Shown piece by piece: positions 16,175-24,340 of a DNA stretch of 64,000 nt; within the stretch, counting starts at the first letter, position 1; each line of letters starts with the position of its first letter. Where the stretch lies: the NCBI RefSeq assembly GCF_025802015.1, contig NZ_JAOYFC010000002.1, positions 1,090,163-1,154,162 of the forward strand, in the 5' to 3' direction. Made by a program: the position numbers and the translations under genes. The DNA is from Falsihalocynthiibacter halioticoli (lineage in GTDB: Bacteria > Pseudomonadota > Alphaproteobacteria > Rhodobacterales > Rhodobacteraceae). The notes beneath the pieces are model-generated. The model ran no database searches. It was not told the origin of the DNA and was given only the letters and a program-made list of their open reading frames with translations.

Positions 16175-17023
16175 CTAAAGCGCCACAACTGTCTGTGATT
16201 GCTCGCCAAGGCCATCAATCCCGAGCGAAACCTTGTCACCAATGTTCAGCCACACAGGAGGGTTCATTCCCGCGCCAACTCCCGGAGGAGTACCGGTACA
16301 AATCAGATCACCAGGCTCAAGCTGCGTAAATTCCGACATGTAGCTCACGATTGTCGCTACATCGAAAATCATCTTGTCGGTGTTACCGGTTTGCATCCGC
16401 TTGCCGTTCACGTCGAGCCACATGTTAAGGTTTTGAACGTCGCCGATTTCGTCAACCGTAGTCATATACGGGCCGGTCGGGCAGAAATTAGGGAAGGATT
16501 TGCCCTTTACCCACTGCCCCGAACGCTCAAGTTGCCAAGCACGTTCGGAAACGTCGTTCACCAGAACAAATCCCGCCACGTGATCCAGCGCTTCTTCCTT
16601 GGAGATATTGAGCGTTGGTTTGCCGATAACGATGCCCAGCTCTACTTCCCAATCGAGTTTGGTCATTTTCGGGGAATAGAGAATGTTATCGTTGGGCCCA
16701 CAATAGGTAACCGTCGATTTGTTAAAGAGGATCGGCTCTGCAGGAATCTCCATTCCCGCTTCCTCAGCGTGATCAGAGTAGTTCAGGCCAACGCACCAGA
16801 TATTGAAGGGTTGGGCCATTGGCGGTGCGAGGCGCTTACCTTCGATATCGGCGACAGGAAGGCTCTTGGGGTCTGTCGCACGTAGCTTATCAAGCAGTTC
16901 AGGAGACAGTGTGCGCGGGCCAAAATCCGCAACGATAGAGGAGGCATCGCGAGGAGTTCCGTCGGCATCGATGATGCAGGGGATTTTGGAACCGTAGCGG
17001 TCTCCGTAACGGGAAAGTTTCAT
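16175..17023 (-). CDS. Fumarylacetoacetate hydrolase-family protein (2,4-diketo-3-deoxy acid hydrolase type)
   Basis: A 282-residue FAH-superfamily enzyme. The metal site is formed by the acidic residues in DWEVELGIVIG and by VNDVSERAWQ; KGKSFPNFCPTGP and the C-terminal ICTGTPPGVGAGMNPP are family hallmarks. Such enzymes hydrolyse the C-C bond of 2,4-diketo acids to pyruvate plus a short acid. The start at 17023 (MKLSRYGDRYG) overlaps the enolase-like stop as ATGA; an upstream extension would run 12 codons into that gene. With the SDR 24 bases downstream it suggests the lower half of a non-phosphorylative sugar-acid pathway. Confidence 0.9.
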   Translation of the reverse strand: MKLSRYGDRYGSKIPCIIDADGTPRDASSIVADFGPRTLSPELLDKLRATDPKSLPVADIEGKRLAPPMAQPFNIWCVGLNYSDHAEEAGMEIPAEPILFNKSTVTYCGPNDNILYSPKMTKLDWEVELGIVIGKPTLNISKEEALDHVAGFVLVNDVSERAWQLERSGQWVKGKSFPNFCPTGPYMTTVDEIGDVQNLNMWLDVNGKRMQTGNTDKMIFDVATIVSYMSEFTQLEPGDLICTGTPPGVGAGMNPPVWLNIGDKVSLGIDGLGEQSQTVVAL

Positions 17024-18336
17024 GCTGCTGTGTCCTTCTTGTTCTGTTTGCCCCACCAAGTGTCGGCAAGTGGCGCGCCACGCACAAATGCGTCTGCGCC
17101 GAGTTCATCCTGAATGCGAAGGCATTCGTTCCATTTCACCATCCGTTCAGATCGCGTAAACGACCCGACCTTTAGCTGACCGCCGCCAAGCCCCGTTGAG
17201 AGATGGCTGATTGATACATCTTCGGTTTCACCGGAACGTGCCGAAACAATCGCGCCCCAACCCGCTTTGCGCGCTGCTCGGAATGTGTCGATGGATTCAC
17301 TGACGGTTCCGGCTTGATTGACCTTCACCAAAACGGCGTTACAGGCATTCTCGCCCACCGCCTCTTCGACCAATTTGGCGTTCGTGACGAGGTAGTCGTC
17401 TCCGATAATCTGAACCCGATCACCAAAGCGGCGGGTAAATTCACGCATCCCCTCGACGTCATCCTCGCCAAGCGGGTCTTCGATCGAGGCGATCGGATAG
17501 GCATCAAGCCAGCCGCCAAGCATGTCGATCATTTCACCCTGATCAAGCTCGCGGTCTTCAAGCGCCAAGCGATAGCGACCATCCTTGCCAAACTCAGACG
17601 CGGCGATATCAAGCGAGATAATCACGCGATCCCCTGGTTTTTCTCCAGCAAGCTCAATAGCCTTCACCAGCGTTTCAAGCGCTTCCTCGTTGCTGTCGAA
17701 CATCGGCCACCAGCCGCCCTCATCTGCCACACCGGCGAGTTTGCCGCGCTGTTCCATGATGTCACCCGCGGCGAAGTAGACCTCATTGGTAACTTCCATC
17801 ACCTCATCAAAGCTGCGCGCACCAGGAACCATGATCATGAAATCCTGAATGTCCACGCGGCGCCCAGCATGCGCACCTCCGCCAAAGATTTGAATTTCGG
17901 GGAGCGGCAGCGATGGCGTGCAATCATATGTGCTTGCCACGTGTTTCCAGAGCGGTAGCCCCGCATCCGCAGCTGCGGCATGAAGCACCGCCAGTGATGT
18001 TGCGACGGTGGCGTTTCCACCAAGGCTTTCCTTCAGCGGCGACGCATCTAGTGCAAGGATAGCCTGATCAACAGCCACCTGATCCCGCACGTCCATCCCC
18101 TTAAGCGCGGCGGCAATCGGCCCGTTCACGCTCACAAGTGCCTTTTCAACGCCCTTACCGCGCAAAGCTTTTCCGCCGTCTCGCAAATCAATCGCCTCAC
18201 GCGTTCCGCGCGACGCTCCAGCAGGCGCAATCGCACGTCCGACCGCGCCGCTTTCCAGCGTAATATCAACTTCCACAGTTGGATTACCGCGCGAGTCCCA
18301 AACTCTGCGCCCTTTTACACCGGCAATGATTGTCAT
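17020..18336 (-). CDS. Enolase paralogue with altered active site, in a catabolic cluster
   Basis: A 438-residue protein collinear with enolase, beginning VKGRRVWDSRGNPTVE. Retained by yeast numbering: the GAS loop (S39), H159 (GGGAHAG), E211 (ADEGGWWP), metal ligands D246, E295 and D320 (LDIAASEF, SIEDP, GDDY), the base K345 (VKVNQAGT), phosphate-binding R374/S375 and K396 (QLKVGS). Changed: E168 is Asp (IQDFM instead of IQEFM) and H373 is Ala (SARSGETED instead of SHRSGETED). Both lie on the leaving-group side, so the substrate is probably larger than 2-phosphoglycerate. The ATGA overlaps with the kinase and FAH genes argue for a dedicated pathway rather than glycolysis. Confidence 0.88.
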   Translation of the reverse strand: MTIIAGVKGRRVWDSRGNPTVEVDITLESGAVGRAIAPAGASRGTREAIDLRDGGKALRGKGVEKALVSVNGPIAAALKGMDVRDQVAVDQAILALDASPLKESLGGNATVATSLAVLHAAAADAGLPLWKHVASTYDCTPSLPLPEIQIFGGGAHAGRRVDIQDFMIMVPGARSFDEVMEVTNEVYFAAGDIMEQRGKLAGVADEGGWWPMFDSNEEALETLVKAIELAGEKPGDRVIISLDIAASEFGKDGRYRLALEDRELDQGEMIDMLGGWLDAYPIASIEDPLGEDDVEGMREFTRRFGDRVQIIGDDYLVTNAKLVEEAVGENACNAVLVKVNQAGTVSESIDTFRAARKAGWGAIVSARSGETEDVSISHLSTGLGGGQLKVGSFTRSERMVKWNECLRIQDELGADAFVRGAPLADTWWGKQNKKDTAA

Positions 18337-19346
18337 GAATTCGTGTCCTTTATGAGGATTTCGAGCCGCTCAACAAACTCCGCCAATGTCGTGGCGGGCT
18401 GACTTACAAGCTCTTTTGCAATTGCGCGCACCAATGTGCGCTCGTCTTCGCTAAAGTATTCTACGGGTGATTTCCCATCGACGCGTCCAAGCATCAGCGC
18501 GGGCAACAGTTGGCAAACGCGCGCCTCAAGATCGACGGCTGGCTCCCAATCGATATGTGCCGCGTAAGTGCGCCAAAACACACCGATTTCCTGCAACAAT
18601 TCAGAACGCAAACTCGGAAGATGAACGGCCTTGAGGACAAGATGATTGAGGCAGAAAGACGGGTCAAAGCTGGCGTCACCCATGGTGGCACATTCCGCAT
18701 CCAGAAGAACCGGGCCTCCTTTGCGTAGCAGGATATTCTTTGGGCTAACGTCACCATGCACCAAAACTTGGTCGCTGTTATAAAGCATTTCGGCCAGAGC
18801 ATTGAGGGGCTCTGCTAGATCAGGATGTTGCTGCGCAGTGAACAAAAGGTAAGGTTCAATCCGAATAGCCCGAAAGTCATCGCGGTTATTGAAAGCAGAG
18901 CGGTCAAATTCCGGTTTTGCCGATGCCGCATGTATCTGTACGACCATTTCCGCGACCTGACGCGCTTCACCTCGGAGAGGCTGCTCCGAAAGCATTGCCT
19001 CTTTCCAGAGGTAGACATCTGCTCCAGTCACAAACTCCATCGCAAAGCCATGCGCGGCTTCGGAACGTCCGTAAAGCTGTACCGCCGAGTTCGGGCAAAC
19101 CTCTGCCGCCACTTTGAGCCACGCGTATTCAGCAGCATTCCGATGAACAGGCGCACTCCAATCCGCTGCCACCTTGAGCTTTGGCAGGGCGAACTTAATA
19201 CACATCTTGCGCCCCTTCACAGAAAGCGACGCAATATCCGAGGCAACTCCACCGGTGAGCGGCGTTACATTGGCAACATCCGACGCCAGCCCGAGCCCTA
19301 ACTCCTCGACAAGCGCAACGCATCGCTCTGACAGTTCATTTGCCAT
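18333..19346 (-). CDS. APH/ChoK-type small-molecule kinase
   Basis: A 337-residue protein-kinase-like phosphotransferase of the aminoglycoside phosphotransferase/choline kinase/methylthioribose kinase fold. The catalytic loop is VHGDVSPKNILL (HGDxxxxN) and the metal Asp is in VLLDAECATMGD; the N-terminal lobe has MCIKFALPKLK with the likely ATP Lys. It should phosphorylate a small hydroxylated metabolite. The ATG at 19346 is chosen for its GAGG site; GTG 19397 and ATG 19391 upstream would place the start inside the operator palindrome. First gene of the cluster, it overlaps the enolase paralogue by ATGA. An antibiotic-resistance role is unlikely in this setting. Confidence 0.82.
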   Translation of the reverse strand: MANELSERCVALVEELGLGLASDVANVTPLTGGVASDIASLSVKGRKMCIKFALPKLKVAADWSAPVHRNAAEYAWLKVAAEVCPNSAVQLYGRSEAAHGFAMEFVTGADVYLWKEAMLSEQPLRGEARQVAEMVVQIHAASAKPEFDRSAFNNRDDFRAIRIEPYLLFTAQQHPDLAEPLNALAEMLYNSDQVLVHGDVSPKNILLRKGGPVLLDAECATMGDASFDPSFCLNHLVLKAVHLPSLRSELLQEIGVFWRTYAAHIDWEPAVDLEARVCQLLPALMLGRVDGKSPVEYFSEDERTLVRAIAKELVSQPATTLAEFVERLEILIKDTNS

Positions 19347-19390
19347 CTGGCCCTCAAAACACTGTTCTTTGATCTGGAATGGGCGTATCA

Positions 19391-19404
19391 TGTTCACGTG
19401 AACA
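19391..19404. promoter_or_regulatory. Perfect palindrome, probable LacI-family operator
   Basis: TGTTCACGTGAACA is a perfect 14-base palindrome with a central CG, the usual shape of a LacI-family operator. It lies between the divergent kinase operon and the LacI gene, 45 bases from the kinase start, so it could control both directions. Confidence 0.7.
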
Positions 19405-19442
19405 ATTGCAAGACGCCTTTGGAATTATTTCAAGACAACAGG

Positions 19443-19456
19443 TAGCATGAATGCTA
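19443..19456. promoter_or_regulatory. Second inverted repeat upstream of the LacI gene
   Basis: TAGCAT and ATGCTA flank a 2-base centre, 28 bases before the LacI GTG start. It does not share sequence with the palindrome at 19391, so it may bind another factor or be chance. Confidence 0.35.
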
Positions 19457-19484
19457 GAAACGCCTAAATTTCAATGAGGTTCAA

Positions 19485-20468
19485 GTGGCAGGCCGCGTAA
19501 CAATCAAGTCTATCGCAAAAGATCTCGGGATCTCGCACATGACGGTTTCCCGCGCGCTTTCGAATCATCCGAACGTTCTCAAAGAAACGCGCGAGGCCGT
19601 TCAGAAGCGTGCGCAAGAGCTTGGATACGTCAAAAGCGCGGCGGCGATGGCTATGCGCGGCGGCGGAACAAAAATTGTCGGGCTATTGCTGCCGAACATC
19701 GTGAATGAGTTTTATGCACGTTTTGCCAACACAATGGCGCTGGCATGCGAAGAACACTCCTATCAATTGCTCATTCACCTGACGAATGATGACCTGAAAG
19801 CAGAATCACTCGCTCTGGAGGGATTGCGTGAGATTCAGGCCGAAGCAGTTGTGATGGTGCCCGCTCCGGGCGGTACAGAATCAACGAGCACGCATCTTGA
19901 CGGAATGCGAGTCATTCAGCTTATCCGCCAACGAAAAGAAAAGGACCCAGCCTCTGCGATACTTGTTGATGACGCTCCCGCGATCCGCGAGGCTGTGCAG
20001 CATCTGGCTGACAAGGGCCATCGACATATTGCCTATATCGGGGCGGATTCCGCGCTTTCGTCTGGGCGTAGCCGCCTAGCCTCTTTTCGACAGGGACTCG
20101 CGCAAGCCGAGTTGCCTGAAGAGACAAACCTCATCCAAACAGGCGTACCATCCTTTGAGATGGGACGAGAGCATACTGCAGAAATACTTCAACAAAAACA
20201 GGCAACTGCGCTTATCTGCGGCGGATTTGAGATTTCCAACGGCGCATTAAATGCCTTTATGGACGCGTCTGAACAAAGCGCGCCTCAAATGTCATTTGTC
20301 GGCTATGGCGATCCGTCTTTTTATTCTTGGATCAATGGCGGAATTTCGACCATTCGGGTTCCTGTAGACCGCCTTGCGCGTAAGGCTGTTGATATCTTGG
20401 TCTCCAGTCAAACAGACGGCCCGAGCAATCCTCTGACGTTTGAAGCGCAACTGGTCGTCCGCAAATAG
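19485..20468 (+). CDS. LacI-family transcriptional regulator
   Basis: A 327-residue regulator. The N-terminal helix-turn-helix is VTIKSIAKDLGISHMTVSRA with the hinge AAAMAMRG near residue 60, followed by a periplasmic-binding-protein-like effector domain (IVGLLLPNIVNEFYARF, HRHIAYIGAD, the C-terminal ISTIRVPVDRLARKAVDIL). It starts with GTG at 19485 preceded by TGAGG. Divergent from the kinase-enolase-FAH-SDR operon and separated by a palindromic operator, it most likely represses that operon and itself until a sugar or sugar acid binds. Confidence 0.92.
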   Translation: MAGRVTIKSIAKDLGISHMTVSRALSNHPNVLKETREAVQKRAQELGYVKSAAAMAMRGGGTKIVGLLLPNIVNEFYARFANTMALACEEHSYQLLIHLTNDDLKAESLALEGLREIQAEAVVMVPAPGGTESTSTHLDGMRVIQLIRQRKEKDPASAILVDDAPAIREAVQHLADKGHRHIAYIGADSALSSGRSRLASFRQGLAQAELPEETNLIQTGVPSFEMGREHTAEILQQKQATALICGGFEISNGALNAFMDASEQSAPQMSFVGYGDPSFYSWINGGISTIRVPVDRLARKAVDILVSSQTDGPSNPLTFEAQLVVRK

Positions 20469-20602
20469 CGATATTGGCTTTCTCCGCGAACGTTTGGCGG
20501 CCGATGCCATTACAGACTGCAATAGACCCAAACCAGCACAAACACGGCCAAACTGCGCACGACAGAGGTGCATCAACTGTTTGTATTCAGAGAGGGAAGA
20601 AA

Positions 20603-20679
20603 TGGCGCGCTGGGGAGGATTCGAACCCCCGACCCCTTGATTCGTAGTCAAGTACTCTATCCAGCTGAGCTACCAGCGC
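20603..20679 (-). tRNA. tRNA-Arg (anticodon ACG)
   Basis: A 77-nucleotide cloverleaf with encoded CCA. The acceptor stem pairs GCGCTGG (20673-20679) with CCAGCGC (20607-20613); the discriminator is G and CCA occupies 20603-20605. The D arm reads GCTCAGCTGGATAGAGT, the anticodon loop is CTACGAA with ACG at 20643-20645, and the T loop is GGTTCGAATCC. A34 is probably deaminated to inosine so that it reads CGU, CGC and CGA. Confidence 0.97.
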
Positions 20680-20776
20680 GCGGTGTGTCGTCGATTTAGA
20701 GCCCGTAGCTGACCTTTGCAAGGGCAAAACGTGCGAATTCCATGGAAAAATAAATTTCGTAGGGTTTTACAGCGTT

Positions 20777-22177
20777 TTAAAGATCAATCGTCTCTGCCGC
20801 GCCGCCGATCCGCGGCAAATAAATTGCGAATTCTGTACCGGATTCATCGCTGCGCGCCAAATCGAGTCGCCCGCCATGGCCGCGAACAAGCTCCGCAGCG
20901 ATGGCGAGGCCAAGTCCCGTCCCGCCTTTGCGAATCCCTCCTTGGAAAGCTGTAAACAAAAGTTCACGCGCTTTCGGCGGTAGGCCCGGCCCTGTATCAA
21001 TCACCGATATCACCCAGTTTTCGGTGTCTTGCACCGCTCGGATGGTAATTTCGCCTTCATTGCCCGTTCCTGCGATCGCCTGACGTGCGTTACGGGCAAG
21101 ATTAGAGAGAACACGATAAAGCTGCTCGGGATCGGCGCGGATCACCATCGCCTCGGGAATATCAACCTTGAACTCAACTTTTGCTTCTCCGGCAGCCAAT
21201 CGCTCGTTCTCGACCACATCTTCCGCGAGGCTATGGAGCGAAATCTCTTGAATTGTAGGCGGAGCCTCCTCTGCTTTGCCGTAGGCCAGCGTTGTTTCGC
21301 AGAGATTAACGGCGCGGCGGATTGAGTTCTCCAGCTTTGGCGCGGCACGTTTTACACGCGGGTCATCCGACATCTCCATACTATCAGCAAAGAGCTGAGC
21401 AGTTGTGAGGATATTGCGCAGGTCGTGACTGATTTTTGCAACTGCGCTACCAAGTTGTGCGAGTCTGTCTTTCTGTTTCAGGGCTTGTGTCAGCTGAGTT
21501 TGCATCGTTTTCAACGCTTCCTCGGCTTCGCGAAGTTCGGTCACTCCAGCGCTCGGTACGATAATCTGGCGCGCATCCTCTGGGGCTGTAGCGTAGGAAA
21601 TCATATGCCTGACAACACGTTTGATCGGCGCCACAAGAAATCCGCGGACCGCAAGGAACAAGAGAAATGCCGTAAATACAGAGATCGCAGCGGAGAGAAC
21701 CAGAATGTTAAACCCATAGGCGAGCATCTCGTCCCGTATGGGTTTGGTCTCCATGGTGACTTCAATAAGAATTCCGGCATCGCGCACCGGCTCACCCATT
21801 ACGCGGATAACGCGATTCTCCGAATCCCAGAGCCGCACCATCGCATCCCGTACCAATACAAACGGCGAGGCATAGCGCAGATCATAGGTTTCATAGATCG
21901 GACCGGGGATGGGCGAGGAGAGCATAAGCTGGCGCACCTCGTTCCGACGCAGAACAACGTTAAACACGCCAGCGTTTTCGAGTAGTTCAGCCTCAAGCTC
22001 GCGGTCGATCATATCGTCGGCAAGAAGCGCAAGAGACGCAATCTGTGCTTTCTCTAGTTTGAGCAAAAGCAGGTCTTCGCGGAAACGAGCGACCGACGGC
22101 ACAAAAATCAACACTTCGGCCAGCATGACAAACAAAGCCGTCAGGATAAGAAATCGACCGGAGAGGGAATTCAGCAA
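20777..22177 (-). CDS. Membrane sensor histidine kinase (orphan)
   Basis: A 466-residue sensor. It has one membrane segment at about 7-28, a periplasmic domain to about 150, a second segment at about 155-178, a HAMP-like linker to about 235, the phospho-acceptor H251 in KISHDLRNIL, then ATPase boxes NLARNARQA, DTGPGLP and GGTGLGLAIA. The start is TTG with AAGGG upstream; a stop codon five codons before leaves no good alternative. It follows the flavoprotein gene by 22 bases, so it belongs to that operon. No response regulator is adjacent. Confidence 0.9.
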   Translation of the reverse strand: MLNSLSGRFLILTALFVMLAEVLIFVPSVARFREDLLLLKLEKAQIASLALLADDMIDRELEAELLENAGVFNVVLRRNEVRQLMLSSPIPGPIYETYDLRYASPFVLVRDAMVRLWDSENRVIRVMGEPVRDAGILIEVTMETKPIRDEMLAYGFNILVLSAAISVFTAFLLFLAVRGFLVAPIKRVVRHMISYATAPEDARQIIVPSAGVTELREAEEALKTMQTQLTQALKQKDRLAQLGSAVAKISHDLRNILTTAQLFADSMEMSDDPRVKRAAPKLENSIRRAVNLCETTLAYGKAEEAPPTIQEISLHSLAEDVVENERLAAGEAKVEFKVDIPEAMVIRADPEQLYRVLSNLARNARQAIAGTGNEGEITIRAVQDTENWVISVIDTGPGLPPKARELLFTAFQGGIRKGGTGLGLAIAAELVRGHGGRLDLARSDESGTEFAIYLPRIGGAAETIDL

Positions 22178-22199
22178 TATTTCGGTCCCTTAAAGGCGG

Positions 22200-23618
22200 T
22201 TACGGCAAAAATCGTTGCACCCATTTGACAACACGCTTCAATAATGCGCTTTCAAATATCATAGGGCTAAAATAGTTACCTGCCACCCGTTTGTTAATCT
22301 CGCCCAATGTTGGATAGGGAAGAACCGTGGATGTTACGGCACTCATCTTGAGTTTATTGGCGATGGCGAGCGCCCAAATCCCGATCAAATCGCTTGCATG
22401 TGGCCCAACAATCGACGCGCCGACTGGGCGCCCCCCAACGACCATAACCTTGATGAACCCGCGCGTGTCATCCTGTGCAATGGCGCGGTCTTGGCCGGAA
22501 AAATCGGCCCGCGCAACTTTCAGTTTATCTTTGTATTTCTCTCGCGCTTGCGCTTCGGTCAGGCCGACCTGCGCAATTTCAGGGCTTGTATAGGTTGCCC
22601 AAGGGATGTGATCGGTGCGAGCTTTACTTGGCAAACCAAGAACAGCAGAACGCACCACGATACCCGCCTGATAACCAGCGGCGTGGGTAAACTGCATCCC
22701 GCCCGTAACATCGCCAATCGCATACACGCGCCGATTGGACGTTTTCAGTGCGCTGTCAACATCAATGCCTTTTTCGGAATGAGCCACATTTGCAGCGTCG
22801 AGGTTGAGCTTATCGATATTGGGTTTCCGCCCCACAGCAACGAGCAGATCAGAACCTTCAAATTCTCGGCCATCTTTTGTTTTGACCGTTACGGCGCCGC
22901 TTTTGCCAGAGACTTCCGAAACCAGCGCCCCCTCCTCTATTACAACACCTTCCTTGCGAATTGCGTCTAAAGCGACCTTTGCGATGTCCGGATCGTCAGC
23001 AGAAAGAGCGGTAGCACCTTCAAGTACAGTAACATCGCTTCCTAGACGCCTGTGGGCTTGTGCCATTTCAATGCCGATCGGCCCGCCACCGATCACAATC
23101 AAATGCTGAGGGCGTTTTCTAAGGTCAAACAGGCTCTCATTGGTCAAAAAAGGCACGCTCTCAAGCCCCGGTATCGGCGGGACAAACGGCGAAGACCCCG
23201 TCGCGATGACGAACCTCCGTGCACGTATACGATGGCCATCAACTTCAACTTCTTCAGGCGAAACAAACTTCGCATACCCTTGCCGAACATCCACACCCAG
23301 CCCCTCGAACCGTTCAACCGAGTCATGCGGGGCAATGGTTTCGATAACGCGGCCAACGTGCTCCATCGCACCTTGATAGCTAACGTCTGGCGTTGTTGGC
23401 GTAACACCAAATGCGTTCGGTTGTTGCGGCGCGTGGGCTGCATTTGCGGCGGCGATCAAGGCTTTTGATGGGACGCAGCCGTAATTCAGACAATCGCCTC
23501 CCATCTTGTGCCCTTCTATCAACACAACGCGTGCGCCCATCTGCACCGCACCCGCCGCAACAGAAAGGCCGCCGGAGCCGCCACCGATCACACATAAGTC
23601 CGTTTCTGTGACGCTCAC
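22200..23618 (-). CDS. Pyridine nucleotide-disulfide oxidoreductase, mercuric reductase/LPD-like
   Basis: A 472-residue flavoenzyme. The FAD motif is CVIGGGSGGLSVA, the redox disulfide is C43/C48 in GGDCLNYGCVPSKAL, the NAD motif is LIVIGGGPIGIEMA, and the second FAD motif is VYAIGDVTGG. In lipoamide dehydrogenases the C-terminal catalytic dyad is HPTxxE; here it is YPTLGE, so the His is Tyr, arguing against lipoamide and for a reductase of the group that accompanies TVP38 proteins. There is no N-terminal HMA domain or C-terminal CC pair as in MerA. Start is GTG overlapping the TVP38 stop. Confidence 0.88.
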   Translation of the reverse strand: MSVTETDLCVIGGGSGGLSVAAGAVQMGARVVLIEGHKMGGDCLNYGCVPSKALIAAANAAHAPQQPNAFGVTPTTPDVSYQGAMEHVGRVIETIAPHDSVERFEGLGVDVRQGYAKFVSPEEVEVDGHRIRARRFVIATGSSPFVPPIPGLESVPFLTNESLFDLRKRPQHLIVIGGGPIGIEMAQAHRRLGSDVTVLEGATALSADDPDIAKVALDAIRKEGVVIEEGALVSEVSGKSGAVTVKTKDGREFEGSDLLVAVGRKPNIDKLNLDAANVAHSEKGIDVDSALKTSNRRVYAIGDVTGGMQFTHAAGYQAGIVVRSAVLGLPSKARTDHIPWATYTSPEIAQVGLTEAQAREKYKDKLKVARADFSGQDRAIAQDDTRGFIKVMVVGGRPVGASIVGPHASDLIGIWALAIANKLKMSAVTSTVLPYPTLGEINKRVAGNYFSPMIFESALLKRVVKWVQRFLP

Positions 23619-24340
23619 ACGTTGGTCCTCTTCTTGAAAAACTTGACGACCATCGGCAGCGCAGCCAATGCAGCAAGGCCCAGTATCGGCAATAGAATGT
23701 GTGGTTCGAAAATTATCCCGAGATTCGGCGTTTCGCCTTGGGCAAGAACTTCACCAAGCCCAGCGCCCACAGAGGTATAAACGACCGCGCCGGGAATGAT
23801 TCCAAAGAAGGTTGAAATAACGAAGCGGTGGAGCGGAACTCCCACCGATGCCAATCCAAGGTTCAAGACAAAGAAAGGAAATACCGGAATCAACCGCACT
23901 ACAAACAGAAAGGACCACTGGTTTTCGTCGATACCCGCTTTGATCCGCTTCAACGCACCATCGCTCGCCTCCATCCTGCTGGTAAGCGTATCGCCAAGCC
24001 CCCAACGCGCAGCAAGAAACACAAAACTCGCACCAAGTGTTGCTGCGGCCATATTCAGGAGCGTTCCTGGAAACATAGAGAACAGATATCCGCCAGTGAT
24101 CGACGCAATGGCGGCACCGGGCAAAGAGAATGTTACGATCAAAGTATAAATCGCAACGAATCCCAAGACAGCGAGCCCATAGTGCGCCTCGCGATAAGCC
24201 AGCAACGCTTCGCTGTTTCTTTGGAGTGCCTCAAAACTCAAACTGTCTTTCAGCAAAAAGAAACCGGCAATTGCCCCCGCCAGCACCACGAGAAGCGGAA
24301 CATAGCGCAGGGCTTGGCTTGAATTGTCTCGATCTGTCAT
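23615..24340 (-). CDS. TVP38/TMEM64 family membrane protein
   Basis: A 241-residue inner-membrane protein of the DedA/SNARE-associated superfamily. It has about six hydrophobic segments, with the characteristic GAAIASITGGYLFSMFPGT re-entrant motif near residue 80 and the RLIPVFPFFVLNLGLASV motif near 155. Its precise role is unknown; lipid or small-molecule transport is proposed for the family. The ATG at 24340 has AGGA five bases upstream and is preferred over 24346. It heads a three-gene operon with the flavoprotein and the histidine kinase. Confidence 0.88.
   Translation of the reverse strand: MTDRDNSSQALRYVPLLVVLAGAIAGFFLLKDSLSFEALQRNSEALLAYREAHYGLAVLGFVAIYTLIVTFSLPGAAIASITGGYLFSMFPGTLLNMAAATLGASFVFLAARWGLGDTLTSRMEASDGALKRIKAGIDENQWSFLFVVRLIPVFPFFVLNLGLASVGVPLHRFVISTFFGIIPGAVVYTSVGAGLGEVLAQGETPNLGIIFEPHILLPILGLAALAALPMVVKFFKKRTNV

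Noticed and set aside
17020..18336. Calling this gene the housekeeping enolase eno
   Set aside because: Two active-site residues differ and it is locked into a LacI-linked catabolic operon, so a glycolytic role is unlikely.
18333..19346. Aminoglycoside-resistance phosphotransferase
   Set aside because: Only the fold is shared; the operon setting and LacI control point to a metabolic kinase.
20605..20681. Alternative tRNA register with acceptor GCGCGCT
   Set aside because: It would place U8 wrongly and lose the encoded CCA; the GCGCTGG register gives a standard 77-nucleotide tRNA.
22200..23618. Dihydrolipoamide dehydrogenase or mercuric reductase
   Set aside because: The HPT..E dyad is YPT..E, the MerA C-terminal cysteines and HMA domain are missing, and no dehydrogenase-complex genes are near.
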